Shown in pieces: positions 6,656 to 16,110 of a stretch of 64,000 nt of DNA. The stretch covers positions 124,001-188,000 of the forward strand of contig NZ_JRHN01000043.1 in assembly GCF_001299635.1 (NCBI RefSeq), given 5' to 3'. Position numbers and translations under genes: made by a program. This DNA is from Clostridioides difficile. Its GTDB lineage: Bacteria; Bacillota; Clostridia; Peptostreptococcales; Peptostreptococcaceae. The notes beneath the pieces were generated by a model that searched no databases, was not told where the DNA came from, and saw only the letters and a list, made by a program, of their open reading frames with translations. Every line of letters starts with the position of its first letter. The stretch's first letter is position 1.

Positions 6656-7846
6656 TTATAAAACTCTTCTTGCGTTTACATATCTACTTGAATAGTAACT
6701 ACTATTTATATTAGATATTGTTACCTTTTTCGATGAACCTGAAGATGCATGTATCATATCTCCATTTCCCATGTATATTCCAACGTGACTTACAGAACCA
6801 TTATTTGACCCTTGTGTATCAAAGAATATTAAGTCTCCACTTCTAAGGTCTCCTCTGTTTACATATGTTCCATACTTACTTTGGTCTCTAGATACTCTTG
6901 GTATGCTAACACCTGCTGATTTTTTCATAACGTATTGTGTGAATCCTGAACAGTCAAAACTATTTGGACCTTCCGCTCCCCATACATATGGTTTTCCAAG
7001 TAGCGTCTTTGCAAAACTTATTACACTATCAGCTCCCTGACTTGGAGTGTTAGTTGAATCAGATGGAGTTGAAGTATCAACAGAACCTTTTTCAGCAAGA
7101 TATTGACTTGATACATATCCTGTTTGATTGTCATGATTTACCTTTGTCCATCCTCCATCTTCAGAAATACTTCCAACTTCAGTTCCATAGCTTAATGTTG
7201 CTACTTTAGAATGACCTGTACCTGGCCCCGTTCTAAGGTTTAATGATTTTGCTGTTACAACCTTTGTGTCCTTTACAAGGTCATTTGAACTACTTCCAGA
7301 ATTTCCATTCGTAGATTCATTTACACTAGTTCCTAAATATTTGCTTGAAACATAACCCACTCTACCATTAGAGCTTATTTTTGACCATCCATTTGACTCA
7401 GATATGTATCCAACTTCAGTTCCGTATCCTAATGTAGATATTTTAGAACTACTTGTACTTGGTCCTGTCCTAAAATTTAATCCTTTGGCTGTAACAACTT
7501 TTGTTGACTTAACTGAAGCATCACTACTTTCATTACTATTCCCAAGGTTATTTATTCCTACATAATTTGCATGTACATAACCTGTGTTTCCATTATATTT
7601 AACTTTTGCCCAAGAACCATCTTTTCCTACATACTCAACTTTATCACCTTTGTAAAGTTTTCCCATTGATTCATGGTTTGTACTTGGTCCTTTTCTAAAA
7701 TTTACTGCATTCCCTGTTATTGTTCTACTTTCTATACTTACACTCTCTACTCCAGATTCATCGGCATATGCTAAGTTCCCCATTGTAGGCATTATTATCG
7801 CAGTTGCCATTATACTGGCTGCTATTCTCTTTTGATTAAAATTCAT
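6656..7846 (-). CDS. Secreted cell wall hydrolase, three SH3b repeats plus NlpC/P60
   Basis: A 396-residue exported endopeptidase of the NlpC/P60 family, expected to cut peptide stems in peptidoglycan. Residues 1-28 are a signal peptide ending in NLAYA. Three bacterial SH3 repeats follow at about 38-98, 112-172 and 192-252, each with a LNFRTGPST-like or VNFRKGPST motif and a GYVxxxYL end; Ser/Asn-rich linkers separate them. The catalytic domain occupies about 272-396 with FDCSGF (nucleophile Cys), SHVGIYMG (His) and MIHASS (third polar residue). A GAGGAG site lies somewhat far (13 bases) from the ATG. It is convergent with the coat gene and separated from it by a bidirectional terminator. It corresponds in position to CD2402 of C. 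difficile 630 as I remember it. Confidence 0.9.
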   Translation of the reverse strand: MNFNQKRIAASIMATAIIMPTMGNLAYADESGVESVSIESRTITGNAVNFRKGPSTNHESMGKLYKGDKVEYVGKDGSWAKVKYNGNTGYVHANYVGINNLGNSNESSDASVKSTKVVTAKGLNFRTGPSTSSSKISTLGYGTEVGYISESNGWSKISSNGRVGYVSSKYLGTSVNESTNGNSGSSSNDLVKDTKVVTAKSLNLRTGPGTGHSKVATLSYGTEVGSISEDGGWTKVNHDNQTGYVSSQYLAEKGSVDTSTPSDSTNTPSQGADSVISFAKTLLGKPYVWGAEGPNSFDCSGFTQYVMKKSAGVSIPRVSRDQSKYGTYVNRGDLRSGDLIFFDTQGSNNGSVSHVGIYMGNGDMIHASSGSSKKVTISNINSSYYSSRYVNARRVL

Positions 7847-7897
7847 AACTTTCCACTCATCTCCTCTTTTCTAGTAACTTTATTTAATTTTTAAATA

Positions 7898-7944
7898 TAA
7901 AAGAAATAATTGACACTCTATTAAAATATCAATTATTTCTTTTA
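7898..7944. repeat. Perfect 16-base stem upstream of the NlpC/P60 gene
   Basis: TAAAAGAAATAATTGA pairs perfectly with a second copy across a 15-base loop. On the minus strand the stem ends in TTTCTTTTATATTT, so it may be the terminator of dut, 160 bases upstream. It is also close enough to the NlpC/P60 start (52 bases) to act as an operator. Confidence 0.6.
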
Positions 7945-8049
7945 TATTAATATTATTACAAATTTGTAACTATTTGTCTATAGCAATATTTATTTACCAC
8001 AAATTACCATAAATTAATTTTAATTATTAACAGCCTGTAATTCAGCAAT

Positions 8050-8090
8050 ATAGCCATCTTTTACCTTTTTAAAAGATGGCTATATTTTTT
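8050..8090 (+). terminator. Plus-strand terminator-like hairpin after dut
   Basis: A perfect 13-base stem (ATAGCCATCTTTT and its complement) with an 8-base loop is followed on the plus strand by ATTTTTT. The known neighbouring gene, dut, runs on the minus strand, where the tail is not T rich. This hints at a plus-strand transcript ending here. Confidence 0.55.
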
Positions 8091-8107
8091 AACTTTTTTG
8101 TAACTTT

Positions 8108-8539
8108 TTAAAAACCTGTTGAACCAAATCCACCTTTTCCTCTTTCAGAATCACTTAATTCTTTCACTTCTTCTATGTTAATATCATAGATAGGTTTCAC
8201 TATCATTTGAGCAATTTTCATATGTTTCTCAACTTTAAAATCATTTTTCCCATGATTTATTAATATAATTTTAAGCTCTCCTCTATATCCTTCATCAATA
8301 GTTCCTGGTGTGTTTAACACAGTAATAGAATGCTTTAAAGCAAGTCCACTTCTAGGTCTTACCTGTGCTTCTGTCATAGCAGGAAGCTCTATACATATAC
8401 CAGTTTTAATAAGTTTAGTCTCTCCAGAAGGTATTACAACCTCTTCTATAGAATACAAATCCATACCAGCATCACCCTTGTGAGCAAAATTAGGTATTAT
8501 AGCATCGTCATTTAATTTTTTTACTTTCAAATTATACAT
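8108..8539 (-). CDS. dut: dUTP diphosphatase
   Basis: A 143-residue trimeric dUTPase that hydrolyses dUTP to dUMP and pyrophosphate, keeping uracil out of DNA and supplying dUMP for thymidylate. All five family motifs are present: GDAGMDLYS near residue 22, [10 protein letters not shown] near 62, the loop [10 protein letters not shown] near 80, KIAQMIV near 107, and the C-terminal [11 protein letters not shown]. Length is normal for the family. AAAGGAG precedes ATG 8539. It is divergent from topB, 112 bases away. Confidence 0.95.
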   Translation of the reverse strand: MYNLKVKKLNDDAIIPNFAHKGDAGMDLYSIEEVVIPSGETKLIKTGICIELPAMTEAQVRPRSGLALKHSITVLNTPGTIDEGYRGELKIILINHGKNDFKVEKHMKIAQMIVKPIYDINIEEVKELSDSERGKGGFGSTGF

Positions 8540-8651
8540 TTTATATCTCCTTTCAACTTTCTATAAATATTATAACTTAAATTTCGACCTCTTGAAGTTT
8601 TTTATTTTTTTGTGGTAATATAATTATTAGTGTTTTAAAGGAGGATTTTTT

Positions 8652-10880
8652 ATGAAACTTGTACTTGCTGAGAAACCATCTGTTGCAAAAACTATAGCAT
8701 CCTTTCTAGGTGCAAAGACTAGACAAGATGGTTACTTTGAAGGAAATGATTATATAATTACTTATGCAGTTGGGCACTTAGTATCATTATATGATATGAA
8801 GGATTATGATAAAGATAAATATTCTGGTTCTTGGAAAATGAATAATTTTCCATTTGTTCCTGAAGATAAGTTTAAATTTAAGATTGATAGTTCTAAAACC
8901 AAACAATTTAATACTGTAAAAAAGCTCTTGAATAGAAAAGATGTAGAATATGTAATAAATGCTACTGATAATGACCGAGAAGGAGAACTCATAGCATTTC
9001 TAATATTTTTACTTGCAAACAATAAAAAACCAGTAAAAAGAATCTTAGTAAATGAATGGACACCAGAAGACATTACAAGAGGTATAAAAAACTTAAAAGA
9101 TGAAGATGAAATGAGAAATCTTCAAGCAGCTGGATATACAAGACTTATCACTGATTGGTTGATTGGAATAAATTTCACTTCTGTTGCTACATTGAAATAT
9201 GGAAATGGAAAATTATTAAATATAGGTAGAGTAATTCTTCCAACAGTTAAATTAGTCTATGATAGAGATATGGAAATACTAAATTTTATTCCTAAAACTT
9301 ATTACGAAATCGAAGGTCATTTTAAAGCTGAAGCTGGTGAATATAAAGGTAAGTATGTTAAGGGCAAAGAAAGTAAATTTGATACACTTGAAGATGCAAA
9401 TAAAATTATAGCTTCAATTACATCTGAAACAGGTAAAATACTAGATAAAAAAGTTACTATGTCAAAAGAATATGCACCCAAACTTTTTAGTTTGACATCA
9501 CTTCAAGGATATATAACTTCTAAGTATTCTAATTTTACATCTGACAAGGTTCTAAATGTCTGTCAATCTCTTTATGAAGGTAATGGTAAGGGTGGATATA
9601 TAACTTATCCTAGAACTGATTCTATTTTTTTAGAAGAAAGCTTAACTTCAAAAGTATCTCAAACCTTAGACAAATTAAAGGTTGGTCTTGAATATGAAAA
9701 TAAAATTAAATTTTCCAAGACTAAAAGAGTCTTTGATTCTTCTAAAGTAGATTCACATAGTGCTATAATCCCTACTTATATAATTCCAAAAAGCTTATCT
9801 AAAGATGAACAACTAGTTTATGATGCTATAAAAGATAGGTTCATAGCAAACTTTATGCCTCCTGCTGAATATGAGAATACAGAAATTAAGACAGAAGTAG
9901 ATAATTGTACTTTCCTAACAAAAGGTAAAGTACTTAAATCAAAAGGATATCTTGAAGTATATAATAAGGAAGAAAAAAACGATTTACTTCCACTTGTAAA
10001 TAAAGATGATAGTGTAGATGTCTTAGAAGTAAAACCATTAACTAAACAGACTACTCCTCCTAAACCATATACTGAAGACACTCTTCTAAAAGCCATGAAA
10101 AATTGTGGTAAAAACGTGCCTGAAGAAGATACAACAGTGTTATCAGGATATTCTATAGGGACATCAGCCACACGTGCTGATGTATTGAAGAAAATAAGCC
10201 AAGTTGGATATGTAAATAAAAAAGGAAAATCTTACTCTATAACAGACCTTGGAAAAAACTTAGTTGAAATTTTCCCTGTTAAAGATTTATTTGATGTAGA
10301 CTATACTGGAAAACTTGAAAAAAGTTTGAGTGATATTCAAAAAGGAAAATACACTAGAAAAGAATATCTTACTAATATCATTAATTTTATATATCAAAAT
10401 GTCAATATTATAAAACACGATACTTCAAAAAACATAAACACAGAAGCATATATTTTTGATTCAAAAACTAAAAAATTTACTAAAACAAAGGAAAAAAAGC
10501 AGAAAAAAGGTATAGCTAATTCCACAAAGGAAATTGCTGTATCAAAAGATTCTGATGACAAAAATGAAAGTAAAAATAATGATGATAATCCATCTCTTGG
10601 TAAATGTCCTGTTTGTCAGGGTGATGTGCTTGAATTCGATAAAGGGTTTGCTTGTAAAAATCATAAAGAATGTAAATTTGTTATTTGGAAAAATGATAAG
10701 TACTTAAGTCTTTATAAAAAGAAAGTTAATAAAACAATGGTCAAAAACATTTTAAAAAAAGGTGAAACCAAGGTAAAGTCTTTAACTGCTAAAAATGGGA
10801 ATAAGTTTGATGCCACATTAAAATACAATAAGAATCCAGATAATGGTTATTTTAGTTGGAAAATAGAGTTTGATAATTAA
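8652..10880 (+). CDS. topB: DNA topoisomerase III
   Basis: A 742-residue type IA topoisomerase that relaxes and decatenates DNA through a single-strand break. The TOPRIM domain (residues 1-150) carries LAEKPSVA and the acidic metal site TDNDREGE at 105-111. The active-site tyrosine is Tyr319 in GGYITYPRTDS. A basic linker (about residues 610-645, Lys/Asn/Asp rich) joins the core to a C-terminal Topo C-type zinc ribbon (CPVCQGDV at 652 to KECKFVIWK) and a short tail. AAAGGAGG lies 8 bases before the ATG. It is a single-gene unit ending at the terminator at 10892-10950. TopB paralogues also occur on mobile elements, but the setting here is chromosomal. Confidence 0.93.
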   Translation: MKLVLAEKPSVAKTIASFLGAKTRQDGYFEGNDYIITYAVGHLVSLYDMKDYDKDKYSGSWKMNNFPFVPEDKFKFKIDSSKTKQFNTVKKLLNRKDVEYVINATDNDREGELIAFLIFLLANNKKPVKRILVNEWTPEDITRGIKNLKDEDEMRNLQAAGYTRLITDWLIGINFTSVATLKYGNGKLLNIGRVILPTVKLVYDRDMEILNFIPKTYYEIEGHFKAEAGEYKGKYVKGKESKFDTLEDANKIIASITSETGKILDKKVTMSKEYAPKLFSLTSLQGYITSKYSNFTSDKVLNVCQSLYEGNGKGGYITYPRTDSIFLEESLTSKVSQTLDKLKVGLEYENKIKFSKTKRVFDSSKVDSHSAIIPTYIIPKSLSKDEQLVYDAIKDRFIANFMPPAEYENTEIKTEVDNCTFLTKGKVLKSKGYLEVYNKEEKNDLLPLVNKDDSVDVLEVKPLTKQTTPPKPYTEDTLLKAMKNCGKNVPEEDTTVLSGYSIGTSATRADVLKKISQVGYVNKKGKSYSITDLGKNLVEIFPVKDLFDVDYTGKLEKSLSDIQKGKYTRKEYLTNIINFIYQNVNIIKHDTSKNINTEAYIFDSKTKKFTKTKEKKQKKGIANSTKEIAVSKDSDDKNESKNNDDNPSLGKCPVCQGDVLEFDKGFACKNHKECKFVIWKNDKYLSLYKKKVNKTMVKNILKKGETKVKSLTAKNGNKFDATLKYNKNPDNGYFSWKIEFDN

Positions 10881-10891
10881 ATAATACTCAT

Positions 10892-10950
10892 AAAACAATA
10901 AATGTCAGTAGTATAATATATAATATTATGCTACTGACATTTATTGTTTT
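10892..10950. terminator. Bidirectional terminator between topB and marR
   Basis: A perfect 20-base stem begins with AAAACAATAAATG and ends in its complement followed by AAAAAATTTTT. The two genes converge on it. Confidence 0.9.
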
Positions 10951-10991
10951 AAAAAATTTTTCTTTTTTAATTATGACTTTCACAACTACAT

Positions 10992-11477
10992 CTAACCTAA
11001 TTTTTTTACTATTTCTGATAGCTTCAGTGTATGTTCATCCAATAAAGCTAACTCTTCTTCAGAAAGATTTGATAGTTTCTTTACTAAAGACTCTTTAAGT
11101 ATAGCTTTTACTGCATCAAACAATTTAAATGCCTTATCCGTTAATTCCACTCTAAGAATTCTTCTATCTTTTGGGTCAGGAAATTTATTCACTAAATCAT
11201 GTTCTACCAATCTATCAATAATTGGTGTCATATTTGATTTTAATATTCCTAAATTAGAAGCTATTTGAGAAATTGATGATGAGTTCGATGTCATAAGATA
11301 AAGAATTACCTTCGCATGCGATGGAGCCATTGGACATTCTTCAAAATACGCTTTCATTATATCCGAGTTATTTTGAAATTTTTTTAACAAATCACTTTCT
11401 TTAAATATATTATTTTCAAGTACAAATAAGAAATCTAAGAAAGAGTCTGCTATTTTAAGTATATTATTGTTATCCAT
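10992..11477 (-). CDS. MarR-family transcriptional regulator of the efflux operon
   Basis: A 161-residue winged-helix regulator. The MarR core covers about residues 35-140: SHAKVILYLM, the recognition helix region SISQIASNLGILKSNMTPII, then the wing DPKDRRILRVELTDKAFKLF. It is divergently transcribed from the RND efflux operon 250 bases away. A perfect palindrome overlaps that operon's promoter (11589-11604), the classic arrangement of a MarR repressor that controls itself and an exporter and is released by a small ligand. The ligand cannot be inferred. The nearest ribosome binding site to ATG 11477 is an imperfect GAAGGGATG. Confidence 0.88.
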   Translation of the reverse strand: MDNNNILKIADSFLDFLFVLENNIFKESDLLKKFQNNSDIMKAYFEECPMAPSHAKVILYLMTSNSSSISQIASNLGILKSNMTPIIDRLVEHDLVNKFPDPKDRRILRVELTDKAFKLFDAVKAILKESLVKKLSNLSEEELALLDEHTLKLSEIVKKLG

Positions 11478-11575
11478 CTTTGTAACATCCCTTCAACAAA
11501 TAATGTAATAAAACATTCGTTATTTATATAGTATAAATTATAAACTATTAATAAATTTAAAACAAGAAAAAGTTA

Positions 11576-11604
11576 TTGACTCATAATAATTATAAATTTA
11601 TAAT
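11576..11604 (+). promoter_or_regulatory. Promoter of the RND operon with overlapping palindrome
   Basis: TTGACT (11576-11581), a 17-base spacer and a perfect TATAAT (11599-11604). The palindrome ATTATAAATTTATAAT (11589-11604) covers the spacer and -10 box and is a good candidate for the MarR operator. The leader to the first start codon is about 115 bases. Confidence 0.75.
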
Positions 11605-11726
11605 CAAATTAGAGAATTATAAATTGCCAATAAAGGGAAGTTTTTTTATTAGCCTAAAACTAAACTTAAAATAAGACACTTTAAATTCTACAACAAGCTA
11701 GTGTGCAATATATAATAGGAGGAGAT

Positions 11727-12950
11727 ATGAAAAGATATTTAATAGTTTTCTTAATGTGTAGTTCACTGTTTTTAGTTGGATGTGGAAAAACAGAAGAACC
11801 TGAACCTGAGAAACCAATAGCAGTTTCTGTTCAAAAAGCAGTAGGAGGAGAAATTGAAAACACAAATGCTTTTTCAGGAACTACAAAGGTTAAAGATGAA
11901 ACAGCTGTTACTGCACAGACTGTTGGCACAGTTCAAGAAGTTTATGTAAAACTTGGGCAAAATGTAAGAAAAGGAGATGAATTATTGAGTATAAGCAGTC
12001 CAGATCTAGAAAATAGTGTAAAACAAAGTAAAGCAGCATTAGATTTGGCTAAAGCAAGTTATTCAAGTGCAACTGGTGGTTCATTAGAATCACAAGTAAA
12101 TCAAGCAAAGACAGCTCTTGATAATGCAAAGATTCAATATGATGAATCTCAAAGGAATTATGACAATAATAAGGTTCTTTATGAGCAGGAAGTAATTAGT
12201 TTAGACCAATTTAAAAAAATAGAATTTGCTTTAGAACAATCAAAACAACAACTAGATTCTGCTCAAAGATCATACGATACAGCAACTTCAAAGAGTATAC
12301 CTCAAGCTAAAGCTCTTGCTAAAAAACAACTTGACCAAGCTCAAGTATCATATAATTTGGCAATGAGTAACTTAGATAAGTTAACATTAACAGCTCCAGT
12401 AGATGGTACAATAACGGCTAAAAACTTTGATGCAAAAGAAATGATAACACAATCACAGCCAGCTTTTACTATTTCCAACCCTAACATATTAGAAGTTGAC
12501 TTAAATGTAGCCGAATCAGACATAGGTAAATTTAAGAAGGATGGAAACGTAGAAGTTATAATTGAAGACCAGAGAATTTTAGGAAAAGTAGATTATGTAC
12601 CTTCAGTAGTTGACCCACAGACATCTTTATATCCTGTTAAAGTACTTGTTAATAATACAAACAATAAATTTAAAGCAGGAATGTCTGCTCAAGTAAATTT
12701 AAGTGTTGAAAAAGAAAATGGTGCTGTTACAGTACCTAAAAAGGCAATATTCGAAGAAAAAGGAAAGAAATATGTATACATAGCAAAGAAGGATAATATA
12801 GCAAAGAAAAAATTAGTTCAAACTGGAATTGTAACAGAGGATAAAATAGAAATCAAAAGTGGTGTAAGCGAAAAAGATACAGTGGTTATTGGGGGTATAA
12901 GTCTTATTTCTGATGGAACTAAGATATTTCCTGTAGAAAAGGAGAAATAG
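11727..12950 (+). CDS. RND efflux periplasmic-adaptor-type lipoprotein
   Basis: A 407-residue HlyD/AcrA-type membrane fusion protein. The start is ATG 11727, 4 bases after AGGAGGAG; an upstream GTG at 11703 is unlikely. Residues 1-19 form a lipoprotein signal with lipobox LVGC, so Cys19 would be lipidated and anchor the protein outside the membrane. A lipoyl-like half motif (VQEVYVKLGQNVRKGDELLS) is followed by a long coiled coil of about residues 95-210, the second lipoyl half (LTAPVDGTI) and beta-barrel domains. It is the first gene of a three-gene operon with the RND pump 4 bases downstream and a TolC-like protein third. Confidence 0.9.
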   Translation: MKRYLIVFLMCSSLFLVGCGKTEEPEPEKPIAVSVQKAVGGEIENTNAFSGTTKVKDETAVTAQTVGTVQEVYVKLGQNVRKGDELLSISSPDLENSVKQSKAALDLAKASYSSATGGSLESQVNQAKTALDNAKIQYDESQRNYDNNKVLYEQEVISLDQFKKIEFALEQSKQQLDSAQRSYDTATSKSIPQAKALAKKQLDQAQVSYNLAMSNLDKLTLTAPVDGTITAKNFDAKEMITQSQPAFTISNPNILEVDLNVAESDIGKFKKDGNVEVIIEDQRILGKVDYVPSVVDPQTSLYPVKVLVNNTNNKFKAGMSAQVNLSVEKENGAVTVPKKAIFEEKGKKYVYIAKKDNIAKKKLVQTGIVTEDKIEIKSGVSEKDTVVIGGISLISDGTKIFPVEKEK

Positions 12951-12954
12951 TACT

Positions 12955-15900
12955 ATGAATTTTATACAAACTTCTGTTAAGCGTCCTCTCACAATCATAA
13001 TGGTCTTCTTAGTATTAATAGTTTTTGGTGGTATTGGATATAAGAAAATGTCAATAAATCTGATGCCTGATATAGAAATACCTGTTGTAATGGTTATGAC
13101 TACTTGGACAGGTGCTGGTCCTCAAGACGTTGATGAACAAATTAGTCAAAAAGTTGATGAAAGTTTATCAGCTGTTTCAAACGTAAATACTACCATATCA
13201 AGTTCACAAGAAAGTGTTTCTATGGTAGTTGCTCAATTTGAGTTTGGAACCAATTTAGATGAAATAATGAACGATGTTAGGTCTAAAGTTGATGCATTAC
13301 AGACTAGTCTTCCAGAGGATGCAGCTAAACCAACAGTTCTAAAATTAGATATGAATGCACAAGCCATAGGTCAGCTTGTTATATCTGGAGGAAATGAAAA
13401 TAGTTCACAGGCATTGAGAAAATATGCTGAGGATGTGATTCAACCTAAAATAGAGTCTATAGATGGTGTAACTTCAGCAGACCTTAAAGGTGGAGAAAAA
13501 GCACAGGTCAATGTAATAGCTGACCCAGCTGTTCTTTCAAATTATGGAGTTAGTTTATCAACTATAAAGGGTATCTTATCATCTAGTAATAAAACATATC
13601 CTTATGGGTCAATTACTCAAGGTGAAGATAAAATAGTTTTAAGAGCAATTGATAAACTTGAATCTTTAGATGATATAAAACAGCTTCAAATTCCTGTAAA
13701 AGGTGGAAATACAGTTAGATTAGATAACCTTTGTAGTGTAGATTATGGATATGCAGACAAAGACAGTATTTATAGATATAATGGAAAAGACAGTTTGGTA
13801 ATAGATATTTCTAAACAACAAGATGCCAATACTGTAAAAGTTATGCAAAATGCATATAAATATGTAGATGAATTAAATAAAGAAAATCCTCAATTTAAAA
13901 TTAAAATTGCTAACGATACAAGTGAGTACATAAGTGAATCAATAAATAGTGTAATGAGCAACTTGCTTATAAGTGCTGTTATTGCCTTTGTGGTAATCTT
14001 TGCTTTCTTAAAAAGTGTAAGAGCTTCACTAGTTGTTGCCATAGCAATCCCAATTTCTATAATAGGTGCTATAGCAGTTCTATACTTTACAGGAGAAAGT
14101 TTAAACCTTATCACTGCAAGTTCCTTGGTAATTTCAGTTGGTATGGTTGTCGATAATGCTACAGTTGTAATTGAAAATATATTTAAATATAGGAAAAGTG
14201 GTCGCATGAGTATTGATGATTGTGCTATTGAGGGTACAAGAACTGTAACCAATGCCATACTTGCATCAACATTGACTACTATAGCAATATTTTTACCTAT
14301 TATGTTTACAGAAGGTATAGCTAAAATAACCTTTGGAGCATTAGGTAAAACACTTATAGCTTCTCTAGCCTTCTCTTTCATAGGAGCAATTACTCTTGTT
14401 CCTAGTGTATTCGCAAAATTAAGTAGAGGTAAGAATAGCGAAAAAATGAAAGAAAAAGATAGCCCTATATTTGATAAAGTAAGTGAAGGGTATAAAAAAT
14501 TACTAAGTGTATGCTTAAGACATCAACGCTTAGTAGTAATAGCAAGTTTACTTATTTTTATAGCTTCTCTATTTGGAATGAGCTTTATAGGTATGGACTT
14601 TATGCCTGCTGCAGACAAAGGGGCATTGGCAATTTCTATAGAACTTCCAAAGGGTCTTAGTCTAGAATCTAATGATTACTATGTATCTATGACTGAGAAA
14701 AAAGTTTCAGATATCCCAGAAGTTAAAACTTTAATAACAACTTTAACATCAGATTCAAATAATAATACAGCAAATATAGCAATTGAATTAGAATCTCAAA
14801 AAAATAGAAAGAGAACTACTGATGAGATAGAAAAAGAAATAATTGATAGAGTTGCCACTGTCCCAGACTGTAAAATAAATGTAAGTCAAAATAGTAGTGT
14901 CATGGGTGGAAGTACAGGGGCAGACTTTACATTAGAAATGAAAGGCCCTGATTTAGATGTATTAAAAATATTAGGAAAAGAAGCCGAAAAACAATTCAGC
15001 TCCATAAAAGGATTTAGAAATGTTAAGACTTCTCTTACAGATACAACACAAGAAGCTCAATTTACCATAGACAAACATAAAGCTCAAGAGTATGGTGTAA
15101 ATACTGCCGAAATTGCAGGATTACTACGTACAGCAATAAATGGTGATTCAGTCACTACTGCTACTATTGATGACTATAAAGTGGATGTAAATTTAAAATT
15201 TAAAGCAGACAGTATTGACAATCTGGAAGATATAAAACAATTAAAAGTAAACTCTGCAACTGGAAAAGAAGTTCCTCTTGGTGCTTTTTCAGATATAAAA
15301 ATGGCAGATGGTCTACAATCTATATCTAGGACTGATGGAGATTTCTCTGTAAATATAACTGCTACACTTGATAATGTAGATGCTGGTACTGCTACTAAAC
15401 TAGCACTAGAAAAAACTAACAAGATGGTAATTCCTAAAGATTACTCTATTGGTGTTGGTGGAGAAACAGAGATGATGAACGAATCTATGGCAAGTCTTGG
15501 ATTCTCAATGGTTATAGCCATAGCATTAGTTTATATGGTAATGGTAGCTCAGTTTGAATCATTTAGTAAACCATTTATAATCATGTTCTGTGTTCCATTT
15601 GCATTTGTTGGAGTTGTACTTTCTCTCCTAGTCAGTGGGCAAAGTTTGAGTACTGTAGGTATGTTAGGTATAATCTTACTTATAGGTATAGTTGTTAACA
15701 ATGGTATAGTTCTTATTGACTACATAGAACAACTTAGAAAAACAAATCGTAACAATGATTTAATTGGATTGGTCTCTATTGGTTGTGCAGCAAGATTAAG
15801 ACCAGTTCTAATGACAACAGCAACAACAATTTTAGGTATGTTACCAACAGCACTATCTCTTGGTGAAGGTGGAGAAACAATGCAACCACTAGCAATAGTT

Positions 15901-16089
15901 ATAATGGGAGGTCTGACTGTATCTACACTTATAACTTTGGTACTTATACCTACCATATACTTGATATTTGATAGATGGGAAGATAAGTTTTCAGACAAAA
16001 TGCCTAAGATATTTGGTAAAATAACAGATAAAATAGGTGATATAAAAAGAAAGATAATAAAGAAACCAAAATTGAAAGCTAAAGTTTAA
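12955..16089 (+). CDS. RND-family efflux pump (AcrB/MexB-like)
   Basis: A 1044-residue proton-driven exporter with the standard RND plan: TM1 at residues 10-30, a large external loop, TM2-6 between about 330 and 490, a second external loop and TM8-12 between about 855 and 1015. In TM4 the family's Asp-Asp pair reads VVDNATVVIEN, keeping the first Asp and replacing the second by Asn. In TM10 the usual Lys region reads IVVNNGIVLID. This places it with the broad HAE/AcrB branch but with a reduced proton relay compared with AcrB. AAAGGAGAAA precedes the ATG. It is in an operon with its adaptor and a TolC-like protein and is likely repressed by the divergent MarR. Substrate unknown. Confidence 0.93.
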   Translation: MNFIQTSVKRPLTIIMVFLVLIVFGGIGYKKMSINLMPDIEIPVVMVMTTWTGAGPQDVDEQISQKVDESLSAVSNVNTTISSSQESVSMVVAQFEFGTNLDEIMNDVRSKVDALQTSLPEDAAKPTVLKLDMNAQAIGQLVISGGNENSSQALRKYAEDVIQPKIESIDGVTSADLKGGEKAQVNVIADPAVLSNYGVSLSTIKGILSSSNKTYPYGSITQGEDKIVLRAIDKLESLDDIKQLQIPVKGGNTVRLDNLCSVDYGYADKDSIYRYNGKDSLVIDISKQQDANTVKVMQNAYKYVDELNKENPQFKIKIANDTSEYISESINSVMSNLLISAVIAFVVIFAFLKSVRASLVVAIAIPISIIGAIAVLYFTGESLNLITASSLVISVGMVVDNATVVIENIFKYRKSGRMSIDDCAIEGTRTVTNAILASTLTTIAIFLPIMFTEGIAKITFGALGKTLIASLAFSFIGAITLVPSVFAKLSRGKNSEKMKEKDSPIFDKVSEGYKKLLSVCLRHQRLVVIASLLIFIASLFGMSFIGMDFMPAADKGALAISIELPKGLSLESNDYYVSMTEKKVSDIPEVKTLITTLTSDSNNNTANIAIELESQKNRKRTTDEIEKEIIDRVATVPDCKINVSQNSSVMGGSTGADFTLEMKGPDLDVLKILGKEAEKQFSSIKGFRNVKTSLTDTTQEAQFTIDKHKAQEYGVNTAEIAGLLRTAINGDSVTTATIDDYKVDVNLKFKADSIDNLEDIKQLKVNSATGKEVPLGAFSDIKMADGLQSISRTDGDFSVNITATLDNVDAGTATKLALEKTNKMVIPKDYSIGVGGETEMMNESMASLGFSMVIAIALVYMVMVAQFESFSKPFIIMFCVPFAFVGVVLSLLVSGQSLSTVGMLGIILLIGIVVNNGIVLIDYIEQLRKTNRNNDLIGLVSIGCAARLRPVLMTTATTILGMLPTALSLGEGGETMQPLAIVIMGGLTVSTLITLVLIPTIYLIFDRWEDKFSDKMPKIFGKITDKIGDIKRKIIKKPKLKAKV

Positions 16090-16110
16090 ATAGAATGGAG
16101 GGTGATTGTA

